64,000 nucleotides of DNA from Apostichopus japonicus (GCF_037975245.1 NC_092569.1:16042001-16106000); one strand, 5' to 3'; positions 36,901 to 49,239 are shown, counted from the first letter of the stretch. Notes: generated by a model not told the origin, from the letters alone. Program-made: numbers and translations.

Positions 36901-39900
36901 CTGTTAAAGTTAATAGCACCTGGTTAAAATATGCATCTGTAGAATTGCCTGCATTTCAGGTGGAATTGAAACAAGATTCTCTTTCTCATTGAATTATCTC
37001 GTTCAATAAATCTGTCAGTCTTCCTAATTGTTGCTTTATTGACTTAAGTTCCTATCTACTTCCACTCTTTCTATCCTCCCACCCCCCTCCCCAACCTCCT
37101 GTTGCTCATAACGAGCCAGATAAAATCACCTCCTCTAATAACCAGTTTTACGACTATAATACAGTAAATTATACTGTATTTGTGTACAGTCCAGTATCGT
37201 ACAATAAATTATAGCTATATACTACAGTAGTGTGCACAACAAATAAGTACAAACTAACTGAAAATCTTTTACGCTTGAATGAGACCATGTTGTGGGGTCA
37301 GCCAGCCATCTGCTTCCATTCAATAAATTATACAGTATATATTTTTTTCGCTTCCTCACTTTCCCGTCTCCCCGACGACTGCACGCTGTCTCACTACTGT
37401 GTCTAGAGTGACCGGGTAACCTTTGACACTGATGTCCCATGGCGACCGTTTAGCCTCCTAAGTCTTCTGAATTACCGACATGCATGTACTGTTCTGTACT
37501 GTAAATTGTTGCAGACCACAGAAACTAAACGTCTTTCCTTTTTGATTTTTTCACTTGAACCCTGATTTACAGAAGCCAGCCTCGTCACAGAGTGGATCCA
37601 ACAAAGTAGCTCGTGAAGAAAAACAAAGCACTCCGAAAGTGTCCAACAGCAACAAGGTCACCGACAACAAGAAGCCTGATCAAAACCAGACCAAGAAGAA
37701 GAAGACCCCGAAGCAAGGAGAGGGGACATCCAAGTCAAGCAGCTCTTCCAGATCGACGAAGGTGACTGACGAAGACTATGCAGGTGAATAAACTCTCACT
37801 GTCAAAATACTTGCAATTGATAAAGGACGAGCTCACGCAGCCTACTGTACAGTACTGTTGAGGTCTAACAGGAAGTGTCTTTCTTGCTCGATTGGCTTGC
37901 CATAGACTTATACAGTATATATCTGTGATGTTCCTCCTTTATTTCAGCTGTTACAGGTAGGGTGCATGGCAACAGTGGTGGTAGTACTGGTATGAACAAG
38001 GCAATTTGTATCATATTAATTGTGCAAATCATGACAGATATAGGCCTACAGTATATGTAAGCCAGTTTAGTATGCTGCTACTGGGAGGGGGAGGGGGGGG
38101 CTGGAGGGGTGGAAACTCACCTTAATTCCAAGAGTAGTCTGAGTTCTGCATATACATGCACAGTATCTCAATACAGTACAGTACCTCATACTGTTTATAC
38201 TGTACTTCAACTTCGTGTAGTACCACTAAGAATCAACCAATTTTGTTTGACATTCGGCAGTTACAGTGCTCGACCAATCATGAGAAATCGCAGGGCAACT
38301 TTTTAAGGATTTTGTCTGGTCTTCCGTTGGACAATTAGGTCTTATTCGATTGTCCAAACAGGTGGCCATTTGGGCCAGTAAACTCCCCTTTGGGAAATCA
38401 GCGTTACTATCAGACCTGTTTTGAGGGGAAATTCATCAAAGTTTTTCCAACCATGCAAGTGCTGATGTTTCTGAGATGGCAAATTGCTGTACTGTGCTGT
38501 ACCTGCGCAGTATTGTATGTTTCCATTTGAAGATTTGACCAATAATTGAGCAATGTACTGTATTGTGCACATTTGTGATTGTGTGTTTGTGATGATTTTC
38601 ACATTCCTATTGTCTTTTGCTTTTTTTTTTCAGATGAGGGCTGGACCACATTGGTTTCTAAGAGGGACAGGAAGCAGCAGAAGACCCCTAAGACTCCTCC
38701 CCAGGAGGATGATCCCAAGGAATCCTCACCAGCAGCTACTGGTGGAAAGAAGGGTGCACCTGCCAAAGCAGCGAAAAAGAGTGAATCTACATCATCAGTA
38801 GCCAAAGATGAGTCTGGCGGTAAAGGTCAAGGGAAGATTGATTCTGCCAACCCAGTGACCAGTGATGCCTCTGCTGTTAGTCCAGGAGATGCGTCTAAGA
38901 AGGAGAAGAAGACCAAGGCTAAAGAAGAGACGAAGCAAGAGCAACAGTCGAGAGAGAGCAGTCCACAGAAGAACAAAGCTCCAGGGAAGAAGAAAGAGAG
39001 TCCAAAAGTGACAGCATCGGGAGATTCTGAGGAAAAGCAGCCCGGCTCTGCCACAAAGGACGGAAACAAGCCCGTCCCCGGGGGCAAAGATGACAACGAC
39101 GGCTGGATCGAGGTGAAGGGGTCGTCCAGTCCCGCATCATCAAAGAAGAAGCAAAATAAAGCCAGTAGTGCGAAGAAAGATGATGGGGATGTGTCCTCCT
39201 CCAAAGCCAGAGAATCACCCGTGCCTTCCCAGGAGCCTCAGCTGTCTGCGGTTAAAGAGACCACTCTCGAATCTCTCCCATCGCCGGTACAAGGAGAGGA
39301 AACCCAGGGTTCTGCTAAGAGCAAATCAAAGAAGAAGAAACAAAAGGTAAGTCTGGAGCCCATTGTTTTATATGAAACTTGGCAGCAGGTACCTTTCGTT
39401 ATATAAACAGCACTTCAAGAACAGTTACTTGGCATCCACGATCACAAACATGCCAAAATACTAGATCTCTTTGTTTTAACAGTGTGGTTATGATTGGGTA
39501 TTAGAAAGAGGGGGAGAAAAAACTTGCGTTCACTATTTTGTCCTCTGATTACACTGTCTGCAACAGTGACAGATTATGAAATATCTAATACTTGTTCAGA
39601 TGAAGGTGAGGTAGGTGGTCGAGCGGGAGATAAAATCTGGAAGTACAGATGATTTGTGATACCAGAAAAGACGAGCAAAGGTACAGCTGTGAATTTGTGA
39701 TACCAAAATCAGAGGGCTACGAAATGCAACAAAACCCAATGTTAGCGCTTGAAAAGTGCTGTAAAATTGCTTTCATGGTACAGTGTAGGCCTCTTGGAAC
39801 ATTTGATCAAAGTTTAATCTACCTAATAATATACCTTTTAGACACAAATGTAACAGAATTGAACACATGGTGAAGGTTTTCATTGTCAATTTTCAATTTC

Positions 39901-42900
39901 AATTATAGCATGTCCTTAAAATGGCAATTTAAGCTAAACCATCTTCCCATAAAGTGGACATAAATTTTCATGCAAGCATTGCGGCTATATGAAAGATGTA
40001 TTTGCACGCATGTACATGTTCAAGCCCTTGTGAGGCAGGCAGGATTGGAAATGTCACCATTAACGTTTGAAAGTGACAGCCAAGGCCTACTGTACCTGAC
40101 ACAGTCCTTCATTTAGAACTACAGTAACCCATATTATGGTCGTTTCATAGAGGCTATTTTACAGTGCACGGGTAGTGTAATCACAACCATTAAAAGTTAT
40201 ACAATTATGCTGGTCCTTGAAACCAAGTATCACATACAGTACAGCCACGTATGCTATAAACACTACAGTCTTCTGCTGTGCAAAGTCACCCTGTCTTCCA
40301 TGCATCGTTCATCAAGGAAACAGGATGCAATACGTAGAATTTAAAACGAAATAAATAAATAAACAGCGAGACAGTTGTTCGCCAGAATAAATGTTAACTC
40401 CTATACTGTACTTTCAAGTCATTAACTTTAATCCCACTCAGCTGCAAATTATTTTTTGGACGATAAAAAATTGACTAGAATTCTAGACTATTGATACAGT
40501 GGTTTAAAGCCAAGCAGAAAATTGATAGTGGACTGGGCACAATTCTCAAATTGTGTTATTGTCATAAAGTGTGCCTGTCTGTCTGTTTCGGTCAGGAAAA
40601 TGTTTGTTTTTCTCGGAAATAGGCGGAGGGAGTCTGTCAATCCATTTTTTTTTGGGGGGGGGGGATTTTAATTTTTTAATTAAAAAAAAAAAAAATTGAT
40701 ATGGGAGGGGTGGGGGAAGATTTCATGAAGTTAGATGTTCATACATCTATATGTCCGTACCGGGATTTTGAACACATATAGTACATACAGTGCAGTACAC
40801 ATGGTCAACCATTGTGACCAATATGCACAATACACACTGTGCAACATATGCAGCACTAACGCAACCATTTCACAGTTAGATACACATAGCATATCACATA
40901 GATGAACAAATCTACTTCTTTCCGTAGTGAATATATGCATTTAACTCTGGCTTTGTCAGAGCTATGCAAACTTTTACGTATGACATGTCATGGAATGAAC
41001 TGTGTTAATTATAATGCTTAAATCGAAGGGTGTTTTATCAGATATTTAAGCTGCTGTGTTCGAAGTTACTGCTCTGCATTAATTAGTGCCTCAGTTGTAT
41101 TTTAAATTGCTTTCTTTGGTTGCACAGAATTTAATAATTAATCTTGGATTGCTCACAGTATCTTATCAAACATCGTATTCTAAATAAATATAGTGTGATA
41201 GTAAACAGTTGGCACAGAAGTAATCAAATGTAGTATATAATTTACAATGTATAATAGGAACGAAAGCTCAATCTGTATGGAAGAGTTTAAACTTTTGTCA
41301 AGTACTGTATGGCAGAAATGTATAAAATAACAACATTCTCCTTTGATGGAATGATGAAATGCTCACAATACTTGTAAGTTACCTCCACGCAGTGCTGTCC
41401 AGTACACCTGCAGGCTCCATGTACAGTAATCAGTTACTGTACGTGTACACTGTCCTTTATGCGACTCTGCAAACATATACATGTACAGCATACGATTATC
41501 GTACAATTCAATACCGATATTTGCAACAGTACTAAGTTACCTGTACCCAGTGCAGTCCAGTACACCTGCACACTTCAGTAATCAGTTACTGTACGAGTGT
41601 ACTGTCCTTTTTGCGACACTGCAGAAGATGCATGTACAGCGTACAATTATTGTTAAGTAATATACAGTAGTACTGTAGCTGGTTTTCCTCTCTGTGCAAA
41701 TGTCAGAGTTGATGATTGGAAAAAACATGGACTAAAATTTATTGGTAAACAGAAGTTACTTTATTTTTTAGTGTTACACTCAAAGCAAACTTTATTACTG
41801 TGACAATTTTTTCACAACATGTGGAACACGATTTATATGCTTCGCGATCACATCTTACTCCCTAGGGTATCCTTGTCAAACATCATTTATTGCATAGAGT
41901 ATGATACTGTATCAACAGTGATGGCTTAGAAATCCAGTTATGTTCCAGACAGTTTCAGACTTTCAGTTACATACAGATTATTGCCAATGAAGTGCGTTAA
42001 TTATTCTGTCTCCTCATTTTTTCTTCTCTTCTCTCGCCATCTGTAGAACAATTCGTCCTCTGAGAGCAAAGATGCTTCCCCCAATGTCCAAGCAAACATT
42101 CCATCGAAAGAAAGTAGCCCCAAGCAGGTAAGTTGAGATGAAGCCAAGACTGAGACAAAGACCAAAAAAAAACATATTTAAAAATCATGGATCCATTGTA
42201 TCATATCACTAAATTTCTCCCATGATAACGTCATCATGTAGTATTGATAAATTATTTCATTAATTCATTTCAGTCTCTCGTAAGTATAATTTTTAAACAG
42301 GTCCTCCTTATGTATTTTGATGAAATCTTTTGTTCGAAAGGAAAAGCAGAAAACAGAAAAGAAAGTGACCAAAACACCACCCGCAGAAGCAGTAGTTGCA
42401 GCTGAGACCGAGGAAGGAAGCAAGAAAAACAAGAAGAAACAGACGAAGGAACCAACTCCAGAATCTCCAAAGACTAATGCAGCTGCCTCTCCTGCAACAA
42501 AGACCAAACAATCATCTCCAACTACTCCTAAGAAAAAGGAGCCAGCCACTTCGCCTGCATCTAAGCCAAAATCGCCCACTTCGCCTGCATCTAACTCCAA
42601 ATCACCTGCTCCACCAGCATCTAAGCCAAAATCACCAGGTATGAAGCTCTGTCTTGAATGGCATCTTGGTTTTCATACTCACACTACAGTATATCTCACA
42701 GAGTGAAGGGAGTTAGATTGTGGTGGGAGAGTGAGGGAGGGAGGGGGAAGGGGAGGGCTTGCTTACCTACAGAAAGATTTGCACTTGATTTCTACATATA
42801 CAACAACATACATTTCTCCTTATCTGGATTAACTAGAGGTTTGGTTACATCCAGTGGTTAACACCTAAAGGTGAAATGTTGATTATGTGTTGGCTATTTG

Positions 42901-45900
42901 TGGCTTTGAATAAAAACCTAATTGCATTCTACCTTGTTATGATTAGTTTAGTCAGGAGTGAGAGGTGCCTCTTTGGGAGTGGCTCCTGCCTCTTGTCGGG
43001 GAAGAAGCATACATGTACACATCCTCTGTTCGCAGAACATTGAATACATTCACATTACACACTGAATGATCCCCCAGGTGGAATGCTCTGGAAATTCATA
43101 GTAACTACATGAACAGACCCCTCTTCTTTGTTGGGATAAACGTTTAATCTAGCTTCCTTATTGACTCATTCAGAGGAATATTTGGTTAAGAGGTATTCTA
43201 CTAACAATTCTCAAGAGTTTGAGCTATCGTGATGTTTGGGGGAGATAATATGACAAATAGTAAAGCCAAATAGCTTAATATCACAACACCTTGTGATAAC
43301 AATACATGATGTAGTACCAATGAACAAGTCCTCGTAAGATTTCATATGCCAACATCATATAGAGTTTGGCCTGCTAAGTTTGTGATGTTTCTTATCTGTG
43401 TAATTTAATCTCTGTTTGATGTACAGAGTATGAACTACTCTTAATCATATAATGGCTAACACAGCTGTTTCTTTCACACTATCAGTGTCGCCTTCAAGTA
43501 GGAAGTGATTAGCCAGTGAAATTGGCACAGAATTTTTTCTATCAGTTAAAGCTGCCAATATAATGCAGTTACAAATAAAATTGTTTGATAAAGCATACAT
43601 GTACACTTAGGTTATATAAACTTAAAAAAAACCAATCATTTTTTGCACCTCTTCTGTCAAATCAAAAGCCAATCAAGTTATTACAGACTTCCTGACCTGT
43701 GTTTGCTTAATAATGGAATGAGTGGAAACTCTACACAGAGAAAAAACAGTTATGAAGGTTGATGTTCCTGTGAATGTGTTGATACTAGATGAGATAAACA
43801 AATAAAGAAAGAAATATGACAACAAAAGATGAAACGTACAAATTAAAATACATTTAGAGGATATATATGTTTTCTTTGTTCATGTATACATGCACAGTCT
43901 ATTGAGTCACATTTAGGAGAACCCACTCACTGTATGTGTCACTATTTGACACATGGTTTGGTCTATGCGTGAAAGTAAGTGGGCCTGACATTTCGATCCT
44001 TGCAGGATCTTCTTCAGAGACTAAATGACAAGTAACAGAAACTATTTCTGGCCATTGTAGTCTCTGATACATGTCTTTCAGCCTCTGAAGAAGATCCTGC
44101 TAGGATCGAAACGTCTCGCCCACTTACATTTACACATTCTCTTACACAGGAGTCTTTAGTAGATAAGCAGTTTGCCAACAGTTTTTGTTTGATTCTGATT
44201 TTGTCTAATATAAAAATGTCAGGATCCAGCAGCTTTAAGCAGAATGTTACGTCTCTCATTTTTTGTTTCTCCATGCCCGATAGCTCAGTGTATTAACTTA
44301 TGGGCACGGTTGGTGATTTGCTTTCTGTATGCACATTCTACAGTGTTTACTCACATTGACTAAAACATGTCAAGATTGTGTATGGTTTTGACAATTTATC
44401 CTTCACTGACTTTTTCATGTTTGCTAATAGTAGTTGTACTAGAGGTCATTGTCTTAAACTCCAAAAGTTACAAAGTAGGATCAATATTCAGCATAATTTT
44501 TCTTCTAATAGGGTTGTGAATGAGTGGAACAGTTTGCCTGAGAAAGTTGTTCTTGCAAGTATAATGTGAATGGGTTTAAGAATGCTTTGGACAAGCACTG
44601 CAAGCATTGTATTCAGGTTGGTTTTTTTTGTGTCTTCAGTCTTTCTTCTCTCCCTTAGGGTCCTTGAGTGTCCCTCCTGATCCTTTTTTTCCTACTAAAC
44701 AATACTAAACTAAACTATGTAAGCTGCGATCTTTCTTTGTTTCTTGTTCTGTGGACCATTAACTCATTGTTCAATTCATGTTCAATTTTTGTAATACATG
44801 TCCACAGTCCTGCAGACTGCTGTCTTCCCTGTATGAGATTTAATATTCCAATTTTATTTTCTCTCTCATCAGCTAAGGAGAGCAAAGAATCTCCCGAGAA
44901 AACTGAGACGAAACCAACCGTCCCCGAAACTGCCGCGAAAGAAAACAAACAGATTGAAAATGGAACGGAAAAAGCAGAAGGATCCGCAGGTAAGAAAACG
45001 TGACGACCGATCTGGCATCGATAACTTGAAGTTCAATCTAGCGTTACCTTGCGATTAACCATTCTGGTGGTACCTGGCTGGGTATTAAATCTGTCGTTTG
45101 ACGGATTTTTATTATGGATTTATACTTGTACTAACATTGCAAGAGTCTAGACGGCATACTTAGTCCAAGATTGAGTACTCTTCATCTGGCTTAATAATAA
45201 TAATATTTGATTTTTATATAGCGCTTTACACCAGCGATAGGTCTCAAAGCGCTTTGCAGACGTTATATTACCCCTGGTCAATGATAACCTGTCCCAGAGA
45301 CAATCCCTCCAGTCGGCAGCAGTTATATACTGCGCCCAATGACAAGTTACCTCACAGGTACCCATTTTACCCCTGGGTTGAGAGAGGCAAGTGATATAAA
45401 GCATCTTGCCCAAGGACACAACGCAATGATCTAGGCAGGAATCGAACCAGCAATCCTTGGATCACAAGTCTGACAACTTAGCCAATTGGCCACCACGTTC
45501 TCTTAGAGAGAGGCTTATAGCCTTGTGCTCATATGGAGGGGAATGCTACCTGTACTCATGCTGTTGTACACATACTACAGCAGACTCTTGCTTGACAGTC
45601 TGCTTGCCCCCTCGATCCTTCGAATATTCAAACCGCATTCACCAGTGGTACCTAAATGCTAAGAAATGTTTGCATGAAGAGATAGCATTGGAAAAATTGT
45701 CAGTGTACTGTTTTCTGTCACAGTGCACTACAATGTATGACGGGAGGAACAGAAATTGCATTACCTTAAAGGCCTTCAGACAACTAGGTGCACTTGAAGC
45801 TCTGAATTACATTTGTTTTGATTTTCTGAATCTAATCTAAGACATAAGGCAGGAATGTCGAAAAACGTTCAAACAGTGGTGAAATGTTTTTTTTTTAATT

Positions 45901-45995
45901 TATTTAATTTTTTTGCTCCCTCTGTTTTTATCGCAGATAATTGGCAAGAAGCCAAACCAGTCAAGAAGAGGAAGAAAGTACGAAGAGATGTCTAA
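27979..45995 (+). CDS. MTDH: Metadherin/LYRIC (MTDH) homologue
   Basis: Seven exons join in phase: 27979-28158, 37573-37783, 38634-39346, 42047-42127, 42341-42638, 44873-44989 and 45937-45995 (TAA), giving 552 aa (human MTDH, from memory, is 582). Residues 9-29 form one membrane-spanning segment near the N-terminus. The rest is a low-complexity Lys/Ser/Pro-rich cytosolic tail. A D-x-G-W motif occurs at about 131-134 (DEGWTTLVSKRDRKQQK) and again near 284-288 (DNDGWIEV). A repeat of SPASKPKSP type lies in exon 5. The C-terminus DNWQEAKPVKKRKKVRRDV matches the terminal W-x-x-P-K-x-I-K-K-K-K-K-A-R-R-E pattern of vertebrate MTDH. The family is an ER/nuclear-envelope scaffold that binds RNA and SND1-type partners. 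The membrane topology, tryptophan motifs, C-terminus and the nearby LAPTM4 support the call. Overall identity is probably low, so a search is needed to exclude another Lys-rich single-pass protein. Confidence 0.75.
28526..29365 (-). mobile_element. 5'-truncated RTE-like LINE with 11-bp target duplication
   Basis: The minus strand has a long open frame (about 290 codons) with the reverse-transcriptase signature NLRYADDTTLL, then FPVVLYGSESWTI, ELWCWRRLLRVPWTAHR and RKRGRPRARW. This is the C-terminal half of a BovB/RTE-type or related non-LTR retrotransposon protein. The frame is intact to its stop, so the insertion is young, but the first half is missing. Direct repeats CCTATTACTAT flank it at 28515-28525 and 29366-29376. 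It lies antisense in MTDH intron 1. Confidence 0.85.
29377..31101. other. MTDH intron 1, no gene seen
   Basis: AT-rich intron with many TACTGTA/TACAGTA words from about 30600 on. It holds an exact 18-bp palindrome TTACCGCCATGGCGGTAA at 29987-30004. A related CCTTTCCGCCAT / ATGGCGGAAAGG inverted pair lies at 29547-29588. Confidence 0.5.
31102..31459 (-). mobile_element. TTAA-type MITE, copy 4
   Basis: A full-length inverted copy of the 6783-7137 family, with TTAAAGGCATTGAAGAATCG at the left and GAGTCTTCACACCCTTTAA at the right. Confidence 0.8.
32172..32362 (+). CDS. Basic N-terminal exon, probably transposon-derived
   Basis: Sixty-three codons from the ATG at 32172 encode an Arg/Lys-rich helix-like segment (MGKSSAERQGNRRERLKAEG, then KYDAYKKTQSAYRKQW). 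They end at an AG|GTACAGT splice donor in phase 2. The AERQ..RRERLK start resembles basic N-termini I associate with transposon-encoded proteins of cnidarians and echinoderms, but I cannot name the family. A second open stretch at 32674-32820 (GWITAYRPFCPKFEEC) could be a further exon, but its phase does not fit a direct join. Confidence 0.4.
33330..33660. repeat. Region dense in CCCATATGGG-type palindromic words
   Basis: Many CCCATGGG, CATATGGG, GGGCCCA and related palindromic words occur within 330 bp of the putative transposon, unlike the surrounding sequence. It may be a nested palindromic MITE; its ends were not found. Confidence 0.4.
35140..35965. repeat. Degenerate (TACAGTACAGT..) repeat block
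   Basis: The stretch is built from ACAGTA, GTACAGT and TACAGTGTTTACAGTA words in irregular tandem order (best seen 35450-35960). Open frames on either strand encode only Cys/Tyr/Thr/Val-rich repeats and are artefacts. It lies in MTDH intron 1. Confidence 0.8.
35966..37572. other. MTDH intron 1, distal part
   Basis: No gene is supported. It is AT-rich and still studded with TACTGTA/TACAGTA words. It ends at the TTTACAG acceptor of MTDH exon 2. Confidence 0.5.
39347..42046. other. MTDH intron 3 with a local duplication
   Basis: No gene is supported. A segment of about 125 bp at 41378-41505 (GCAGTGCTGTCCAGTACACC) is repeated at 41535-41655 (GCAGTCCAGTACACCTGCAC) with substitutions. A T8G9 and A13 pair flanks 40646-40695. 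Confidence 0.6.
43976..44127. repeat. Inverted pair of hammerhead-core-like motifs
   Basis: The arms 43976-44021 and 44081-44127 are near-perfect inverted copies of about 46 bp. Read outward on each strand, each arm contains CTGAAGA, GATCC, a 5-nt loop, GGATC and GAAA. This is the CUGANGA - stem II - GAAA order of hammerhead ribozymes found in Penelope-like elements. Plus-strand copy: CTGAAGA 44085-44091 and GAAA 44108-44111. Minus-strand copy: CTGAAGA 44017-44011 and GAAA 43994-43991. Stems I and III were not established. It lies in MTDH intron 5. Confidence 0.5.
44365..44717 (+). pseudogene. 3' end of a CR1-like LINE, frameshifted
   Basis: Codons from 44378 read CTRGHCLKLQKLQSRINIQH and then RVVNEWNSLPEKVV. 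This is the C-terminal signature (TRGH.LKL... R..N.WN.LP..VV) of CR1/jockey LINE proteins. A one-base frame change near 44565 separates it from NGFKNALDKHC. The sequence ends in an ACTAAACAATACTAAACTAAAC-type tail at 44694-44715. It is a 5'-truncated, dead insertion in MTDH intron 5. Confidence 0.7.
45191..45505 (-). mobile_element. tRNA-derived SINE
   Basis: On the minus strand the head has A-box-like TGGCCAATTGGCTAAG and B-box GGTTCGATTCC. It is followed by the block ATTGCGTTGTGTCCTTGGGC, a ~200-bp body, a GCGCTATATAAA box and an ATTATTATTA tail. The block and tail are shared with the SINE at 60651. It lies in MTDH intron 6. Confidence 0.8.
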
Positions 45996-48900
45996 ACTCA
46001 CGTCGGAGGTCAAGTTTTACATGGTACCCGCCTACGTACCAGAGACAGCCGGTAGCCTGCACCATAGCTGTCGATGCAGTCTCCCCCTCTGGCAGCAGAT
46101 GGGAGTAACCGTGGTCATGGTAAAAAAACTTGGGCCGGATCCTGATAGTCATGAATTGTGTCATGTCAAATATCATGGACATGGCAGGCTCAGGTTCCCA
46201 GAGTCTGTTGGTTGTTCTGTCTGTCACTGTTAATGCGGATATACATTTTGTGCACGTGGAAGTATCCGGTGTGTTCGCATAATTGATGCTGTCCTTTGCC
46301 AATGGTGCCCCCTTTTATATCTGGGTTGGAATTCGGCCGTCGCTTCTTCTCTTTTTTCTTTTGATCGCAATCTTTTTAAGTATTCTAACAGTCCTTTTCC
46401 TTCCGTAGAACAGATGAAGTAAAGCTCATAGTCTAATTTCTAATTTCTATTTGTTCGTTTGTCTGTGCCATACTCAGCGGTCTCTGTTCGGTGAACAGAT
46501 GTTGTACCAGTTTGTATAGTGTTAGTATCCCCCTCTCCATGAGAAAGTTTGTAAACCTTGCATGTAATTGTCTCGATATCCTTAAAGAATACATGGGATG
46601 GTGTCTTTGTATTTGACATAAAAAATTTCTTGTGGATGAGGTGGTCATGTGACAATGGCTCAAAGAAAGCACAATAGTTAAGTGGTGGGAAGCAGACCTC
46701 TGATAAACTTTCATACATGGGCCTAAATTTTGTCCCTTTATTCAATTCTGTTAGTGTGACGATGAAAGTATGAAACTTTCCCCGCCCATATATGACTCTG
46801 TCTTATACTGAAAGGTAACTTTGCTGGGACATAAAGGAGGAACATGACGTACCCATTTGACAAATGGACATGACACATGTATGTCCATACCAACTCTGAT
46901 AGCTGTGTGCTCTGTGATATTCTTTACAGTGTAATGTCTTGCTGTACCGTACATGAGTAGTGCTTGTCCTATAGATTAAACACTTCCATTGCTGTCATGA
47001 CATACTAGAGGTCTGGTATTAATTTGTGTTGGTGTCGTCATGCTTTTTGAAAGTGAAGCTTCTTGGGAGAAACTCTAACTTTATCTTACTTGCTTCCCTC
47101 CTTCCAAGTTTCTGCTTGGATGGATCAGAAGTAAAACACTGTTGAGGTCAGTAGGTGTAATTCATTTCACCTAGATCAGTCTTGGTGTCTGACATAGCCT
47201 TCCCCTCCCTCCTCTCCCATCCCCACTTCCCCACCCATCCCCACCCATTCCTTAAGGACTGGATATCTCAGTTGGTAGACCATCACTACTTATAAAATGG
47301 AGTGTGGGGTGGGGGTTTGCAGCAACTTCTTGGAACTTCTTTTGTCCAAAGTGTACAAGTTTTGATGTATTCTCTGCGGTGATTGTAATTTCCTTTCTAC
47401 AAATTCATCCGCTTTAGTGATAGGTGTCAGCATACAGAGTAACAGTTGTTAGTCCTGCCGTAGGTAGCACAACATCCAGAGTCCTCAGTAGTGTGGCCGC
47501 TTCAAAGTAAACTGTAAGACAATGTTTTTGGTCTTGAAAAAGTCTGGAAACTTGATTGGTCTCGTGGATAATGCAGCTGGTATTTTAATCATTGAGAAAT
47601 ACACTACAGAGAAGCAAGGACTGCCGGTTACCATTAAAGATACTTGGTTACCCTCAAGTTTGAAAATTTGGGCTTAATTTACACCGAGACAGCAGTGAAT
47701 AAATGTTTGTTTTAGACCCAAAATTATGACAATGTTGCTTTGGTCATGTCAGCAGAAGTTGGCAGATAATGTGTTTAAGAGATAAGGTTCCTAACTAGTA
47801 CTTCAGAAACATATCTTCTTCCAAATTTGAGAAGAAAAAAACGGCTCGAAAACCAGTCCCATTCTTGGAACTTATATCACAGATGTAATATTCCCTCAGA
47901 CTTGATCAAGAATAAACATGACATCATAGAGCCCACAAATGTGCTTCAGCCTCTTTATGTTTCTTTTTATTTATTACACTGTTCGTTTTCTGTAAATGGA
48001 GATGGATTTAGCAATATGTTGAATCTAAAGTCTGGCCACTGGTTTCAGGGTTAACACTGTAACCATTGAGAAATACACCACAGAGAAGCAAGGATGGCCG
48101 TTTATGATTTAAGGTACTTGGTTACCCTCGAGTTGAATATTTGGGCTTTATTTGCACCTAGACTGCAGTGAATAAATGGTTGTTTTAGCCATCCTACCTT
48201 GAACATACTTAAAAGAGAAACAAGGAGAACATGTACGATTGCAGAACCTAGTGACATTATAAAATTATTACATCACATTAACAAAATGACAGTTCCCCGA
48301 CACGATTCTTAAACTAGGACGTCTCTCGAATGAACAAGATTATTCTTAGCTGGTTTGGGAGAGTTTGTCCTTCAGAGAGATCTCTGTCATGTAAGCTAGA
48401 AATGATGGTTGGCTGTGTGTCCCTATCATTGTAAATGGCACTTTCAAAGGCAAGTGGATGTCTGTCATTCTATCTATATTTTATCAAGTGCACATTAAAA
48501 CTGCAACTTGGATGGAAGGTTTGGATAAGCTTCTTTTCTTTCATTCCCCCCCCCCCCCCCCCCACAGACTAGATAAAATATAAATAAATCATTTGTTTGT
48601 TTGTCAAATCTTGGAGGTTTTGTATCAACTGTCTTCATCTAGATTTCTTATTAACTTAAAAAGTAGGACCCAGGTCTTTGCTCTATCGAGATATTCTTGC
48701 ATTTTTTACATTGTTTCAGAATTGTCATCGTCTCGTTTTCAACTTCTAAAGTTTGCCGTCTGGTATTAATAAATTAGCCGTTATGGTATTTTGTTTGTCC
48801 TGGTTGATTAGTTGAAGATAGTCTCTTAAAATATAGAATATGTTAATCTTGCCAAAGTAAAAGGTATTTCCATTGTCATAAGTATTTCTATCATATTTAG

Positions 48901-49239
48901 TGGGGGGGGGAGGCTCTTTTCTGTGTTTTTTTTTTTTTGCCCCTTTTGGTGGTAAAAGTATTTTTTTAGTTTATCAAAACAAAGGTCATGAAAAATTGTA
49001 GCGACTTAAAATTGATGGTATCTCATACTGAGAACCATGAAGTCAAATATTTCAAATTATTGATGTATGTCTTTTGTGCTTCATCCCACAGGGCTATATC
49101 ATTATTACACCGAATGCTGATTACAATGCCCAGTATTATCTCTTAGTTCAATATTACATAGTATCACTAGTAGCCTCATAAAGTCTGTGCCATTTGAACA
49201 AACACAAAACAGTGGACGTTAAAGGGAGTCTAATAGAAC
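45996..49239. other. MTDH 3' UTR and gene-free stretch, with a local duplication
   Basis: No coding region is supported after the MTDH stop. A ~140-bp segment (ATTGAGAAATACAC.ACAGAGAAGCAAGGA .. CAGTGAATAAATG) occurs at 47578-47713 and again at 48048-48188 in the same orientation. Runs of C (48547-48563) and G (48901-48910) are present. The 3' UTR end was not determined. Confidence 0.5.

Noticed and set aside
38599..39218. Minus-strand open frames (up to 125 codons) opposite MTDH exon 3
   Set aside because: Antisense shadows of a Lys/Ser-rich exon, read as Phe/Leu/Ser-rich frames.
42317..42340. ATG at 42317 as a separate start for the Pro/Lys-rich exon
   Set aside because: The acceptor at 42340 keeps phase with the preceding exon. 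The extra codons are intron sequence.
45457..45840. 127-codon open frame after the SINE
   Set aside because: It starts inside the antisense SINE head and shows no domain or splice context.
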